Assembly: GCF_027571405.1 (NCBI RefSeq)
Contig: NZ_CP092968.1
Coordinates: 1,302,001-1,366,000, forward strand
Direction: 5' to 3'
From: Methylocystis parvus OBBP
GTDB taxonomy: Bacteria > Pseudomonadota > Alphaproteobacteria > Rhizobiales > Beijerinckiaceae
Length of the DNA: 64,000 nucleotides
How positions within the stretch are numbered: the stretch's first letter is position 1; the number at the start of each line of letters is the position of its first letter. The position numbers and the translations under genes are program-made. Shown here piece by piece: positions 20,037 through 30,421 of this stretch. The notes under the pieces are model-generated. The model had not been told where the DNA came from and did not search any database. It saw nothing but the letters and a program-made list of their open reading frames with translations.

Positions 20037-21038
20037 TTATGGCGAGGCCCGCAAGCCGGCCGCCGCGCCGCAAGCCTGCGCCCCGACAAGTTCGAACGCC
20101 CCCTCCTGCATCGCCGCCTCCAGCAGCGCCACATTCAGCGCGTGGCCGCCGCGATAGGATCGAAACGCGCCGATGATGGGCGCCCCGGCGAGCGAGAGAT
20201 CTCCGACGACGTCGAGCATTTTATGCCGGACGAACTCGTCGGCGTAGCGTAGGCCCTGCGGGTTAAGGACGGCGCCGCCGTCGAGAACCACCGTATTGTC
20301 GAGCGAGGCGCCGAGGGCAAGTCCGTCGCGCCACAGGCGCTCCGCATCGCGCAGAAAGCCGAAGCTTCGGGCGCGGGCGAGCTCGCGGCGAAAAACGTCG
20401 GGGGTGACGTTCAAAATCCGGCGCTGGCGGCCGATGCGTCCGCCAAAGGCGATTTCGACGTCGAGGCTGAGACCCGTCGTCGCGGGGGCCAGTTCCGCCC
20501 AGCCCGCGCCGTCGGCGACGCGCACCGGCGCGACGACGCGGAGAAAAGCGCGCGGCGCCGCCAGCGGGACGACGCCCGCCTCATCAATGGCGGCGACGAA
20601 GGCTTCCGCCGAACCGTCCATGGCGGGGATTTCATCGCCCTCGACCTCGACAAGCGCATTGTCGACGCCAAGCCCCGAGAGCGCGGCGAGAAGATGCTCG
20701 ACCGTCGAGACGCTCGCGCCATCGGCGCGAAGACGCGTGCGCAACTGCGTCGCGTCGACGGCGCGCCAATCCGCGACAATATCGACGCCTGATATATTGA
20801 AAACGACGCCGCCGCCCGCCGCCGCCGGCGCGAGCGTCAGCCGCGCAGGCGCGCCGGAATGGACGCCGCACCCGGATAGGGAGACGGCCCGAGCGAGCGT
20901 CGTTTGAGGGGAGACGTGGACCGCGGCGCCGAGGCCTTGTCGCGCGTAAGCCCCGCCCGCCGGTCGATTTTGTTGGACGCTGGACTTGGGGCGAATAACG
21001 CAATCCTCCCGGCGACGGACCTGGAAGAGGTCCCGCAT
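20037..21038 (-). CDS. lpxC: UDP-3-O-acyl-N-acetylglucosamine deacetylase
   Basis: The committed, zinc-dependent step of lipid A synthesis. The zinc ligands are visible in SVEHLLAAL and RHKMLDVVGD, and the catalytic His in YRGGHALNVALL. Length is 333 aa. About 44 residues precede the usual family start (QTTLARAVSLSGCGVHSG). The only ATG in that stretch is at 21038, without a good ribosome-binding site. A GGGAGG lies 8 nt before an ATT codon at about residue 15, a possible rare start. It follows ftsZ after a terminator. Confidence 0.95.
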   Translation of the reverse strand: MRDLFQVRRREDCVIRPKSSVQQNRPAGGAYARQGLGAAVHVSPQTTLARAVSLSGCGVHSGAPARLTLAPAAAGGGVVFNISGVDIVADWRAVDATQLRTRLRADGASVSTVEHLLAALSGLGVDNALVEVEGDEIPAMDGSAEAFVAAIDEAGVVPLAAPRAFLRVVAPVRVADGAGWAELAPATTGLSLDVEIAFGGRIGRQRRILNVTPDVFRRELARARSFGFLRDAERLWRDGLALGASLDNTVVLDGGAVLNPQGLRYADEFVRHKMLDVVGDLSLAGAPIIGAFRSYRGGHALNVALLEAAMQEGAFELVGAQACGAAAGLRASP

Positions 21039-21130
21039 TCAAGCCAAAAGACCGCTTTATTCTAACCAGCAGACCGGCCAGGCTCCAGTAACGGTTTTTT
21101 ACAGTTTGTTACAAAAGGCGCGAGACCCCG

Positions 21131-21164
21131 AAAAAACAAAGGCTCGCGCGAGGCGGGCCTTTGT
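21131..21164 (-). terminator. Rho-independent terminator after ftsZ
   Basis: Read on the minus strand, an 8-bp perfect stem ACAAAGGC/GCCTTTGT (21157-21164 with 21136-21143) is followed by a run of T (21131-21136). It closes the dcw transcript after ftsZ, so lpxC probably has its own promoter. Confidence 0.88.
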
Positions 21165-21182
21165 CGTGAGCGTTACCGAACG

Positions 21183-22895
21183 TCAGGACTGCCGGCGCAG
21201 GAAGGCCGGGATCTCCAGATGGTCGTCCTCCACCGGGCGCGGCTGCGGCGCGCGGCGGCCATGCGGATCGAGCGCCGCGTGAGACTGGGCCGGCTGCGGC
21301 GCCGGGGCCGCGGTCGGCCGCTTGCCATATTCGGCGTGAATCGGCGACGGCTGCGGCGCGCGCGGCGGCATCGGCGCCGGGGCCTGCCCGGGGGCGCCCA
21401 TCGCCTCTTCCTGACGGCTGGCGCCGAAGGAGGCCAGACGTTCGAAGATCGATTTACGGCGCGGGTCCTGAGACGCGTCGCCGCGCTGTTGACGGATCTG
21501 ATCCTGGACGGGCTTCGGGAAATCCTCGATCGACGGCATGCGCGGCGCGCGCGGCAGTTCAGGCGCCGGCGGCACGTATGGCGCCGGGGCGGACTCGGCG
21601 GCCATGCGCGGCGCAAGCTCCTGCATCGGCTCGGCATAGGTCGGACGCGCCGCCACCGGCTCCAGATAGACGCCGTTCGTCGTCATCTGCGGCTGAGCGA
21701 CCGGAGCCGGCTCGGCGTAGTAAACCGGGGCCGGCGCGACGTCGCGCATTTCGGGCTGATAGACCGGCGCGGGGGCGCGCTCCGGCATGGCGTAGATCTG
21801 AGCGGTCGGCGCCTCGGCGACCGGCGCGGGCGCCGGCTGCGGCTTGGCGGTCTGCTGCATCTGGGCGCGCATGCGCTCGGCGGCCTCGGCCATGCGGGCC
21901 TGGCTCGTCGGATCGTCGGCGGTGATGGAGGCGAGGTCGATGCCGGTGGCGACGACCGACACGCGGATCACGCCCTCGAGCGACGAATCGAAGGTCGCGC
22001 CGAGAATGATGTTGGCGTCCTCGTCGACCTCCTGACGAATGCGGCTCGCCGCCTCGTCGACTTCATAGAGCGTGAGGTCGTGGCCGCCGGTGATCGAGAT
22101 CAGCAGGCCGCGGGCGCCCTTCATCGACACTTCGTCGAGCAGCGGATTGGCGATCGCCGCCTCGGCCGCGAGATTGGCGCGGCGCTCGCCGGTGGCTTCG
22201 CCCGTGCCCATCATCGCCTTGCCCATGCCGCGCATGATCGAGCGGACGTCGGCGAAGTCGAGATTGATGAGGCCTTCCTTGACCATGAGGTCGGTGACCG
22301 AGGCGACGCCCGAATAGAGCACCTGGTCCGCCATGGCGAAGGCGTCGGCGAAGGTCGTCTTCTCCGTCGCGATGCGGAAGAGGTTCTGGTTCGGGATGAC
22401 GATCAGCGTGTCGACGCACTTCTGCAGCTCGCCGATGCCGGATTCGGCGATGCGCAGGCGGCGCATGCCCTCGAAGTGGAAGGGCTTGGTGACGACCCCG
22501 ACGGTGAGAATGCCCATCTCACGCGCGATCTGCGCGATGACCGGCGCGGCGCCGGTGCCCGTGCCGCCGCCCATGCCGGCGGTGACGAAGCACATATGGG
22601 CGCCCTGCAGATGCTCGCGAATCTCCTCGCGCGCTTCTTCAGCCGCGGCGCGGCCGACTTCCGGCTGCGCGCCGGCGCCGAGGCCTTCCGTGACCTGCAG
22701 GCCCATCTGAATGACGCGCTCAGCCGGTGAAGAGGCCAGAGCCTGCGCGTCGGTGTTGGCGACCAGGAAGTCCACGCCGGAGAGGCCCGACGCGATCATG
22801 TTGTTGACGGCGTTGCAGCCGCCGCCGCCCACGCCGCAAACCATGATGCGGGGCTTCAATTCCCTCAGTTCGGGAGCTTTCAGATTGATCGTCAT
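21183..22895 (-). CDS. ftsZ: Cell division protein FtsZ
   Basis: The tubulin-like GTPase that forms the Z ring. The GTP-binding signature GGGTGTG is at residues 109-115, preceded by the nucleotide loop [10 protein letters not shown] (21-30). The core ends near residue 320. A Pro/Ala-rich linker of about 235 residues follows, ending in a conserved C-terminal peptide (EIPAFLRRQ) that binds FtsA. At 570 aa it matches the long FtsZ of Hyphomicrobiales. The start [10 protein letters not shown] at 22893-22895 is preferred over the frame beginning at 23024. It is the last gene before the terminator. Confidence 0.98.
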   Translation of the reverse strand: MTINLKAPELRELKPRIMVCGVGGGGCNAVNNMIASGLSGVDFLVANTDAQALASSPAERVIQMGLQVTEGLGAGAQPEVGRAAAEEAREEIREHLQGAHMCFVTAGMGGGTGTGAAPVIAQIAREMGILTVGVVTKPFHFEGMRRLRIAESGIGELQKCVDTLIVIPNQNLFRIATEKTTFADAFAMADQVLYSGVASVTDLMVKEGLINLDFADVRSIMRGMGKAMMGTGEATGERRANLAAEAAIANPLLDEVSMKGARGLLISITGGHDLTLYEVDEAASRIRQEVDEDANIILGATFDSSLEGVIRVSVVATGIDLASITADDPTSQARMAEAAERMRAQMQQTAKPQPAPAPVAEAPTAQIYAMPERAPAPVYQPEMRDVAPAPVYYAEPAPVAQPQMTTNGVYLEPVAARPTYAEPMQELAPRMAAESAPAPYVPPAPELPRAPRMPSIEDFPKPVQDQIRQQRGDASQDPRRKSIFERLASFGASRQEEAMGAPGQAPAPMPPRAPQPSPIHAEYGKRPTAAPAPQPAQSHAALDPHGRRAPQPRPVEDDHLEIPAFLRRQS

Positions 22896-23049
22896 TTCCC
22901 AGGCCTCTCGAAATCTGCACTGCTTGGTCGGCGTCGGTTGTCCCAATCCTTGGACGCCCCGTCGCCGAACGCGTCGTCCTCGGTGATTTGTTTCGAGGCC
23001 CGGTTTCAGGCCAGATCGCCTCAATTGAGAGAATCACTTGCTCCCGATT

Positions 23050-24363
23050 TTAGAAGCTTTCCCTTAACCATCTACCTACCCGAGTCATGTAGCCGTCGGT
23101 TCCCGTCGCCAGCCGCTCGCCTCTGTGGGGTTCGAAATATTCGCGCCCCGCGACTTGCGGATAGACCAGCAGTCCCGCCGCCGCCGCGAAGGCTGGCGTG
23201 CGCGCGGGATCGGGAAGACCATCGACGCCCATCGGGCGGCCGACGCGGACCTGGCCGCCGAGAATGCGATGCGCACATTCGGCCGCGCCCGTGAGCTGGC
23301 TGGCGCCGCCGGTGAGAACGATGCGGCGGCTCGGGCTCGCGGGATAGCCGGCGCGCGCCAAACGGTCGCGCAGAAATTCGAACGTCTCCTCGATGCGCGG
23401 ACGGATGATGCGCACGAGATGCGACTTCGGCGCATGCGCCTTGTGAGACCCGCGCTCGCCGACATGATCGAAAGACACCGTCTCGCGCTCGTCGGAGGAA
23501 GAAGAGATCGCCGAGCCGTGGAAGGTCTTGAGACGCTCCGCGTCCGCGAGACGCGCGTCGAGGCCGCGCGCAATGTCCATGGTGACGTGATTGCCGCCGA
23601 GCGTCACAGCGTCGAGATGCGCCATTTCGCCGCGCGAGAAGACGGCGAGAGAGGTCGAGCCGGCGCCCATATCGACGACGACGACGCCCATCTCGGCTTC
23701 GTCGGGCTCGAGCACGGAGAGGGCGGCGGCGTAAGGCGCGGCCGCCATGCCCTCGACGCCGAGATGGCCGCGCTCGGCCGCGAGAATGAGATTGCGCGCC
23801 GCCGCCTGATCGCAGGTCGCGACATGCAGATCGACGCCGAGCTCGTCGCCGATCATGTCCTTGGGCTCGCGAATGCCGTTGACGCCGTCGAGCGAGAAGC
23901 CCGTGGGCAGCGAATGCACGGCGACGCGGCCGCGATGCAGGTGATGCGCGGCGGAGGCTTCGAGTACGCGATGAATGTCGCCTTCCGCGACCTCGCGCCC
24001 GCCGATTGCGCGCTTGGCGGCGAAATGCTCGGAGGCGAAACGCCCGCCCGACGCGGTGACGACGACCTGATCCACCTGAAGACCGGCCATGCGTTCGGCG
24101 GCGTCCACCGTGTGGCGGATGGCCCGCTCGGCCTCGTCCATGTCGATGACAAGCCCGTGCTTCACGCCGAGCGAGCGCTGATGTCCGATGCCCAGAACCC
24201 GGATGCGGTGCGTGCGCCAATCATTGGGCGCGACCTCTCCGACGGGCGAAAGACGCGCGATCAGGCAGGCGATCTTGGACGTGCCGACGTCGAGAACGGC
24301 GAGCGTCGCGGAGCGGCGCGGCGCGAGGGGCTTCAAACGCGGCGGAACAAGCTGGGACTTCAT
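23050..24363 (-). CDS. ftsA: Cell division protein FtsA
   Basis: An actin-like membrane tether that anchors FtsZ at the septum. The N-terminal nucleotide site LAVLDVGTSKIACLIARL is near residues 21-38. The 1C domain carries the SLGVKHGLVIDMDEAE region, and a later VVDMGAGSTSLAVF gives the phosphate-2 loop. The protein ends with a short helix (RVGRWLRESF) of the kind that contacts the membrane. Length is 437 aa from the ATG at 24361-24363. A GTG at 24375 would give a four-residue extension overlapping the ftsQ stop. The gap to the ftsQ stop is 4 nt. Confidence 0.97.
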   Translation of the reverse strand: MKSQLVPPRLKPLAPRRSATLAVLDVGTSKIACLIARLSPVGEVAPNDWRTHRIRVLGIGHQRSLGVKHGLVIDMDEAERAIRHTVDAAERMAGLQVDQVVVTASGGRFASEHFAAKRAIGGREVAEGDIHRVLEASAAHHLHRGRVAVHSLPTGFSLDGVNGIREPKDMIGDELGVDLHVATCDQAAARNLILAAERGHLGVEGMAAAPYAAALSVLEPDEAEMGVVVVDMGAGSTSLAVFSRGEMAHLDAVTLGGNHVTMDIARGLDARLADAERLKTFHGSAISSSSDERETVSFDHVGERGSHKAHAPKSHLVRIIRPRIEETFEFLRDRLARAGYPASPSRRIVLTGGASQLTGAAECAHRILGGQVRVGRPMGVDGLPDPARTPAFAAAAGLLVYPQVAGREYFEPHRGERLATGTDGYMTRVGRWLRESF

Positions 24364-24367
24364 TACT

Positions 24368-25363
24368 CTACCCACCCGTCTTCTTGGTCTTGTGAGACTG
24401 CGCCGCTTCGCGCGCGGCGGCGGCTTCCTCGGTCAGGCGCACCGTGGCGCGATCGGCCGTGCGCAGGTCGATGGACATGACGTCCTTGTCGAGGATGCGC
24501 GCCTCGCGCTGGAGACGCTTGAGCGTTTCGACAGCGGGGCCGGGATTTTCTTCTGGAAGCTTGACGATGACGCCGTTCGTCATTTCGACGTCCCAGCGGC
24601 GGCCTGCGACGAGAATCCCCGCCTTCACGCGCTGGGCGAGGTCGTCCATGCCCTTCAGGAGCTGAAGGAACTCCGGCAGCCGCTGATGCGCGCCGTCGCC
24701 GACCACGAAAGGCAGGCCGAGATAGCGCTCGTCGCGCAATTCGTCGATCGCGACGCCGTCTTCCGAGATAACCGTGACGCGGCCGTCGCGCTGCCAGAGC
24801 GCGTGGGGCTGCCGCTCCTCGATCGCGACGACGAGCCGATTGGGATAGAGCTTCATCACGCGCGCCGATTTGACCAGCGGCACGGCCATGAGGCGCTCGC
24901 GCACGGCGCTGGCGTCGAGGAACGGAAGCGAATTTTTGGGACCGACTCCCGAAGCCTCGAGCAGCTCCGTCTCGGTCAGGCGGGACTGGCCGGTGATCGT
25001 GACCGCCGAAATATCGAACCCGACCGTGCGCGCCACAACGTCCCAGGGTTGGCCTTCGGCCGCAACGATCTGGTCGTAGCCGCCATTCTGCACGAGCCCG
25101 GCGAAGCCGACGCCGCCAAAGAGCAGAAGGAGCGCGGCGAAGCCGACGCCCGGCTTGCCGAGAAAAGCGAAGCGCGCGACTTTCGAGCTCTCTTCGACGC
25201 GGCGCGGAGCCTGTCGGGAAACATTAGGGTTAACCGGGGCGGCCTCGGAAAAGGGCGCGCCGACGACGGCCGGGCTCGGCGCGGCGGCGGGAAAATGAAC
25301 AAGCGGAAGGGATGTCGCTACCGACTCCCTCAACGATCGCAGGACGCGTCTTCCACCATCCAT
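24368..25363 (-). CDS. ftsQ: Cell division protein FtsQ
   Basis: A bitopic divisome protein that recruits FtsL/FtsB-type partners. The cytoplasmic N-terminus (about 75 residues) is followed by one membrane segment (FAALLLLFGGVGFAGLVQ, about 80-97). A POTRA domain begins FDISAVTITGQSRLTETELL, and the beta domain contains RVMKLYPNRLVVAIEERQPHALW. The length of 331 aa is normal for alphaproteobacteria. The ATG start at 25363 lies inside the end of ddl (34 nt overlap). Confidence 0.96.
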   Translation of the reverse strand: MDGGRRVLRSLRESVATSLPLVHFPAAAPSPAVVGAPFSEAAPVNPNVSRQAPRRVEESSKVARFAFLGKPGVGFAALLLLFGGVGFAGLVQNGGYDQIVAAEGQPWDVVARTVGFDISAVTITGQSRLTETELLEASGVGPKNSLPFLDASAVRERLMAVPLVKSARVMKLYPNRLVVAIEERQPHALWQRDGRVTVISEDGVAIDELRDERYLGLPFVVGDGAHQRLPEFLQLLKGMDDLAQRVKAGILVAGRRWDVEMTNGVIVKLPEENPGPAVETLKRLQREARILDKDVMSIDLRTADRATVRLTEEAAAAREAAQSHKTKKTGG

Positions 25364-26253
25364 TTGACAAGCTCGCCGAACGAAAAACCTGCGTAAGCCG
25401 CCATTTCTGGCACGAGCGAGGTCTCCGTCATTCCCGGCTGCGTGTTCACTTCCAGCACCACGAGTTCGCCCGTTCCGTCGGGCCGATCGTCGTACCGGAA
25501 GTCCGCGCGACTGACGCCGCGGCAGCCGAGAGCTTTGTGAGCCTCGATGGCTAAATGTTGAACCTCTTGGTAAATATTCCCTTTAAGATTCGCAGGAAGA
25601 ACGTGCTTCGAGCCGCCTTTCGCGTATTTTGCGTGATAGTCGTACCAGCCGCCGTCCGCGGCGAGGATTTCGATCACGTCCAGGGCCTTGTCTCCCATCA
25701 CGGCGCAAGTGAGTTCGCGGCCCGCGATAAATTGCTCCGCCAGCATCACTTCGCCATGCACCCAGTCTTCGCGCATCAACTCCTGCGGCGGATGCGCCTG
25801 ATCCCCCTTCACGATGAAGACGCCGAAGGACGAGCCCTCCGAAATCGGCTTCAAAACATATGGCGGCTGGAGCACATGCGCTTTCGCGGCCTCCAGGCGG
25901 TGGACGACGCGGCCTTTCGGCACGGGGACCCCGGCGGCCGCCATCACGACCTTGGCCACGTCCTTCTTCATCGCGACCGAAGAGGCGAGCACGCCGGAAT
26001 GCGTATAGGGGATGCGCAGCATCTCCAGCACCCCCTGCATGCAGCCGTCTTCGCCGAACCTGCCGTGCAGCGCGTTGAAGGCGACGTCGGGCTTGAGCGG
26101 CGCAAGAACGCTCGCCACGTCATGCCCCACATCGACGGGGGTGACGCGATAGCCCTGCTCTTCCAGAGCCTTCGCGCAGGCCGTTCCCGAGCGCAGCGAA
26201 ATCTCGCGTTCGGCGGAAAGTCCGCCCATCAGCACGGCGACGTGTTTGGTCAT
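25330..26253 (-). CDS. ddl: D-alanine--D-alanine ligase
   Basis: ATP-grasp ligase making the D-Ala-D-Ala end of the peptidoglycan stem peptide. At 307 aa it is of DdlB type. Motifs are LMGGLSAEREISLRSG at the start, EGSSFGVFIVK in the ATP-grasp middle and VLEVNTQPGMTETSLVP near the end, with the metal-binding Glu and Asn. The ATG is at 26251-26253. Upstream, 151 nt separate it from the GT-C-like gene, so an internal promoter there is possible. It overlaps ftsQ by 34 nt. Confidence 0.97.
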   Translation of the reverse strand: MTKHVAVLMGGLSAEREISLRSGTACAKALEEQGYRVTPVDVGHDVASVLAPLKPDVAFNALHGRFGEDGCMQGVLEMLRIPYTHSGVLASSVAMKKDVAKVVMAAAGVPVPKGRVVHRLEAAKAHVLQPPYVLKPISEGSSFGVFIVKGDQAHPPQELMREDWVHGEVMLAEQFIAGRELTCAVMGDKALDVIEILAADGGWYDYHAKYAKGGSKHVLPANLKGNIYQEVQHLAIEAHKALGCRGVSRADFRYDDRPDGTGELVVLEVNTQPGMTETSLVPEMAAYAGFSFGELVKWMVEDASCDR

Positions 26254-26404
26254 TTCGTTCTCGTTCGATGCGGTTGAGACGACGCGCCCGCGGCGGATCT
26301 GTAACGCCGGTTACGCTGGATGACGCCGCGCTCAAGCTCTCGCGGCGCAGGCGCGAATCTTTCCCCGCCGAAGCTACGTTGCCGCCGGCGCCGGCGCAAC
26401 GCCG

Positions 26405-27958
26405 TCACGGCGCCCTGCGGGTCCAGATTTCGATCTCCTCGGCCGCGCCGGTCTTTTCATAGCCATCGAGGATGGTCGCGCTTTCGGGCTGCTGTACGAC
26501 CCATTCGCGCGTGTCCTTGTCTTCGACGACGATGACGTCCGGCTTGCCGACGCGGACATCTTCCACGAAACCGACGAGATCGCGGCGGCGATAATCCTCG
26601 ACCCGGGCCCGCCAGACCGGGTCTTTTACGTCGCGCAGCAGATAGGCGGCGAGGCTCGCGGTCCATAGCGCATTGGGACGGCCGACCCATGCTCCGTTGA
26701 GCTGACGCGTGACGGGATGGCCATAATCGAGCTGTCGCGCCATGACGATGAGGCGCGGGCGCGACGGCGCGACGCGAGCGATCTCGGCGCGCAAGCCGGG
26801 ATGCTCCTCGACATCGGCGAGCACATTGAAGGCGCCGAAGAGGAAAGGCGCGGCGAGAAGCGCCGGAATGAAGACGAATTTGAAGAGCCGCCCTTCCCGA
26901 GCGGCGCGGGCGCGCGGATGGCCGTCGAGCGCGAAGAAGCACCAGGCGAGCAGCGCGAGCACAATGCCCGGATAGGCATGGTTGCTCCAGCCCTTGCCCT
27001 GCAAGAAGAAACTGACGAGAAAGCCGATGGAGGCGAAGGCGCAGACGCGCGCGGCGGCCGGCGCGACAAAGCCCGGCGCGACTGGCGGATGGGCGAAGCC
27101 CTTCGCCGAAACGATGAAGAGCGCCGCGAGCAGCGCGACATTGAAGGGCGCGAGCGTGAAGAAGGCGAGATTTGCGAGCGTGTCGCGCGCCGGCTGATAG
27201 ATGTCGGCGATCACCGGCATCGCATATCGCGCATAGCCGGGAAAGAAGACGAAGGTCGCAACTGCGTAGACGGCGCACAGCCCGCCCGCCGCCGCCATTT
27301 CGACGGTCAAGAGCAGGCGCGGCGAGCGTTCTCGGAAGGCGAGCGCCAGCGCCGGCAGCATGACGGCGAGCGCGAAGAAAGGCTTGAAGCAGACAGCGAG
27401 CCCCGCGCCGAGCCCCGCAACGATGCGCAATGCGCGCGGAACGCGCCCGCCTTCAGCGGAAGCGGCAAGCGTCGCCAGCATGGGCGAGAATGCGAGCAGC
27501 GCAATGTGTTCGCGCTCCGCGAAGACGAGCGCCGGGACGACCAGCAGCGTGAAGACGGACGCATTGAGAACGAGCCCCCAATCTTCGCGGGATCGCGGCG
27601 CGCCATAGCGGAAAATGACGACGCTCACGGCGATCGACAGGACGCCGAACAGAAAGACGAGCCCCGCGACGACCGGCTCGACCGCGACATTATAAGCACG
27701 CGCCAGCATGATCGCTGGCGTCAACACCAGAAACGAGGCGGGGGGATTTGGATCCGTCACGTCGACATAGGGGACCGCGCCGTCCAGGAATTTCTCGGCG
27801 AAGGTGATGAACCAGGATACGTCGCAATCGAGATGCCCCGAGACTTGCTGGCCGATCGCGATGACGATCAGCGCAAACGTGGTCCAGGGGCTGGCGAGCG
27901 AGGCCGTCAGCCGCGCGGGCTGACGTTCCGCAAAACCGGGCGACGTGATGGCGCTCAT
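26405..27958 (-). CDS. GT-C-like polytopic membrane protein inside the dcw cluster
   Basis: A 517-residue membrane protein with about ten hydrophobic segments and a soluble C-terminal part (about 390-517). The first periplasmic loop after segment 1 has the acidic pattern expected of GT-C lipid-linked glycosyltransferases (LDCDVSW, then PYVDVTDPNPP, about residues 43-73), so it probably transfers a sugar from a polyprenyl carrier. The acceptor is unknown. It starts 1 nt after the murB stop, which implies translational coupling, and lies between murB and ddl, where most dcw clusters have no extra gene. Confidence 0.7.
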   Translation of the reverse strand: MSAITSPGFAERQPARLTASLASPWTTFALIVIAIGQQVSGHLDCDVSWFITFAEKFLDGAVPYVDVTDPNPPASFLVLTPAIMLARAYNVAVEPVVAGLVFLFGVLSIAVSVVIFRYGAPRSREDWGLVLNASVFTLLVVPALVFAEREHIALLAFSPMLATLAASAEGGRVPRALRIVAGLGAGLAVCFKPFFALAVMLPALALAFRERSPRLLLTVEMAAAGGLCAVYAVATFVFFPGYARYAMPVIADIYQPARDTLANLAFFTLAPFNVALLAALFIVSAKGFAHPPVAPGFVAPAAARVCAFASIGFLVSFFLQGKGWSNHAYPGIVLALLAWCFFALDGHPRARAAREGRLFKFVFIPALLAAPFLFGAFNVLADVEEHPGLRAEIARVAPSRPRLIVMARQLDYGHPVTRQLNGAWVGRPNALWTASLAAYLLRDVKDPVWRARVEDYRRRDLVGFVEDVRVGKPDVIVVEDKDTREWVVQQPESATILDGYEKTGAAEEIEIWTRRAP

Positions 27959-27959
27959 T

Positions 27960-28880
27960 TCAAGGAAGACCGATCCGTTTGATTTCCCAATGCAGCTCGA
28001 CGCCGCTCGTTTCCTTCACCCGACGTCGCACGTCCTCGCCGAGATTCTCGATGTCGGCGGCGGTCGCGTTACCGCGATTAATGAGAAAATTGCAGTGCAT
28101 CTCGCTCACCTGCGCGTCGCCGACGACAAGACCGCGGCAGCCGGCGGCGTCGATCAATTGCCAGGCCTTGTGGCCGTCGGGATTCTTGAAAGTGGAGCCG
28201 CCGGTCTTTTCCTTGATCGGCTGCGAGGCCTCGCGCGCCTGCGTGATGCGGTCCATCTCGGCGAGGATCGTCGCCGGATCGCCGGGGCGCCCCTGGAACA
28301 GCGCTTGCGTGAAGATCACATCCTCCGGCGCCGAGCAATGCCGGTAACTGTAGCCCAGATCGGCGTTGGAGAAGACATGAATATTGCCGTCGCGATCGAC
28401 GCCCCGGGCTTCGATCAGCGTATCCTTGGTCTCGCCGCCATGCGCGCCCGCATTCATGCGCAGCGCGCCGCCGATTGCGCCCGGAATGCCGCGATAAAAA
28501 GCGAGCCCGTCGATCCCAGCCTCGGCCGCCGCGCGCGCGGCCTTTACGTCCGGCACGGCGGCGCCGACGCGCAGCCGGCAACCATCTTCTACGGCGATCT
28601 CTCCAAAGCCCTTCGCCGACAGCCGAATAACGACGCCCCTGACGCCGCCGTCGCGCACGATGAGATTGGAGCCGAGACCGATGACGGTGACCTGAATTTC
28701 CTTTGGCAGGCGCGCAAGGAAATAAGCGAGGTCGGCTTCATCCGCCGGCATGAAGAGAAGCTGCGCCGGCCCGCCGACGCGGAACCATGTATAGGGCGCG
28801 AGCGGCTCATTGGCCGAGAGCCTGCCGCGCAGTTCGGGCATGAGCTCTTTTAAGCCGGGGATGAGGTCGAGGAAGGTCAT
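27960..28880 (-). CDS. murB: UDP-N-acetylenolpyruvoylglucosamine reductase
   Basis: The FAD-dependent enzyme that makes UDP-MurNAc from UDP-GlcNAc-enolpyruvate. The 306-residue protein shows the FAD-binding signature [14 protein letters not shown] near residues 28-41, the [15 protein letters not shown] loop near 71-85, and the catalytic-serine region [12 protein letters not shown] near 226-237. This is the short MurB form lacking the E. coli-type extra loop. It follows murC after a 115 nt gap that carries a palindromic repeat, and its TGA stop is followed after 1 nt by the ATG of the GT-C-like gene. Confidence 0.97.
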   Translation of the reverse strand: MTFLDLIPGLKELMPELRGRLSANEPLAPYTWFRVGGPAQLLFMPADEADLAYFLARLPKEIQVTVIGLGSNLIVRDGGVRGVVIRLSAKGFGEIAVEDGCRLRVGAAVPDVKAARAAAEAGIDGLAFYRGIPGAIGGALRMNAGAHGGETKDTLIEARGVDRDGNIHVFSNADLGYSYRHCSAPEDVIFTQALFQGRPGDPATILAEMDRITQAREASQPIKEKTGGSTFKNPDGHKAWQLIDAAGCRGLVVGDAQVSEMHCNFLINRGNATAADIENLGEDVRRRVKETSGVELHWEIKRIGLP

Positions 28881-28893
28881 TCAAGCGTCTCCG

Positions 28894-28978
28894 CCGTCAT
28901 TGCGAGGAGCGCAAGCGACGAAGCAATCCAGAGTCTCGTCGCGGCTCTGGATTGCTTCGCTTCGCTCGCAATGACGGG
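28894..28978. repeat. Dispersed palindromic repeat, type B long copy
   Basis: The arms start ccgtcattgcgagg and end cgctcgcaatgacggg, with an inner aagcaatccagag / ctctggattgctt pair. It forms one long hairpin between murC and murB, the only sizeable gap in the upstream half of the dcw cluster. Confidence 0.88.
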
Positions 28979-28995
28979 CATGAGAGTCAGCATCC

Positions 28996-30405
28996 TCACC
29001 CCTGCCCGCCCGCAGCCAACTGCTCCGGCAGCGCATAGGCCCATTGCGTGATATTCCCCGCGCCGAGGCACACGACATAGTCGCCCGCCGCCACGATTTC
29101 GCGCACCATGGCGGGCAACACTTCCGGCGACGGCAGACCCATGGCGCGGCGATGGCCATGCGCGCGGATGGCGTTGACCAGCGCATCGCGGTCGACGCCG
29201 GGGATCGGCTGTTCGCCGGCGGCGTAAACATCCGCGACGATCACGACGTCCGCGTCGTTGAAGCAGGTCGAGAAGCCGTCGAAAAGCGATTGCAGGCGCG
29301 TATAACGATGCGGCTGCATCACGGCGACGACCTTGCCCTTGGTGGAGGCGCGCGCCGCGCGCAGCACGGCGCCAATCTCGACCGGATGATGGCCGTAATC
29401 GTCGAAAATCTGCACGCCGTTCCACTCGCCGGTGCGCGTGAAACGGCGCTTGACGCCGCCAAAGCCCGACAGCGCCTTGCGGATCTGATCCGGCGACAGG
29501 CCGAGCTGATAGGCGACGGTGATCGCCGCCGTCGCGTTCAGCGCATTGTGATGTCCCGGCATCGGCAACAGAAGATTCTCGAGATAGGTCGCCTGCGCCG
29601 TCTTGCGGTCACGCAACAGCACGTTGAAGCGCGACACGCCGCCTTCGAGATTGACGTCGAGCAGACGCACATCGGCCTGCGGATTTTCCCCGTAAGTGAT
29701 GACGCGGCGATCCTCGATCTTGCCGACAAGCTCCTGCACGGTGGGATGATCGAGACACATCACCGCGAAGCCGTAGAAGGGCAGATTTTCGATGAAATGA
29801 CGGAAGGCGTCCTTGATCGCGTCGAAAGTGTGGAAGTGATCCAGATGCTCGGGATCGATATTGGTGACGATCGCGACATCGGCCGGCAACTTCAGAAAGG
29901 TGCCGTCGCTCTCGTCCGCCTCGACCACCATCCATTCGCCCGCGCCGAGGCGCGCATTGGTGCCATAGGCGTTGATGATGCCGCCATTGATGACGGTCGG
30001 ATCAAGCCCGCCCGCGTCGAGCAGCGTCGCGACGAGCGACGTCGTCGTCGTCTTGCCATGCGTACCGGCGATGGCGACGCATTGCTTGAGGCGCATCAGC
30101 TCGGCGAGCATTTCGGCCCGGCGCACGACGGGCAGCCGCCTTTCGCGCGCCGCGACAAGCTCGGGATTGTCGCGCTTGATCGCCGTCGACACGACGACGA
30201 CGGCGGCGTCGCCAAGATTTTTGGCGTCATGGCCGATAAAGACCGATGCGCCCTTTTCCGAGAGGCGCTTCACATTGGCGTTCTCGGCGGCGTCGGAGCC
30301 CTGCACCTTGTAACCAAGATTGAGCAGCACTTCGGCGATGCCCGACATGCCGATGCCGCCAATGCCGACGAAGTGAATGGGGCCGAGATCGCGCGGCAGT
30401 TTCAT
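28996..30405 (-). CDS. murC: UDP-N-acetylmuramate--L-alanine ligase
   Basis: Adds L-Ala to UDP-MurNAc. At 469 aa it has normal length. The N-terminal Rossmann-like motif is [17 protein letters not shown] (residues 11-27) and the ATP-binding P-loop is GTHGKTT (114-120), followed by [13 protein letters not shown] and the C-terminal FDDYGHHP motif. The ATG at 30403-30405 starts [10 protein letters not shown]. It lies 16 nt after murG and before the murC-murB gap. Confidence 0.98.
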   Translation of the reverse strand: MKLPRDLGPIHFVGIGGIGMSGIAEVLLNLGYKVQGSDAAENANVKRLSEKGASVFIGHDAKNLGDAAVVVVSTAIKRDNPELVAARERRLPVVRRAEMLAELMRLKQCVAIAGTHGKTTTTSLVATLLDAGGLDPTVINGGIINAYGTNARLGAGEWMVVEADESDGTFLKLPADVAIVTNIDPEHLDHFHTFDAIKDAFRHFIENLPFYGFAVMCLDHPTVQELVGKIEDRRVITYGENPQADVRLLDVNLEGGVSRFNVLLRDRKTAQATYLENLLLPMPGHHNALNATAAITVAYQLGLSPDQIRKALSGFGGVKRRFTRTGEWNGVQIFDDYGHHPVEIGAVLRAARASTKGKVVAVMQPHRYTRLQSLFDGFSTCFNDADVVIVADVYAAGEQPIPGVDRDALVNAIRAHGHRRAMGLPSPEVLPAMVREIVAAGDYVVCLGAGNITQWAYALPEQLAAGGQG

Positions 30406-30421
30406 GTCGAGAAAGTCTCCC

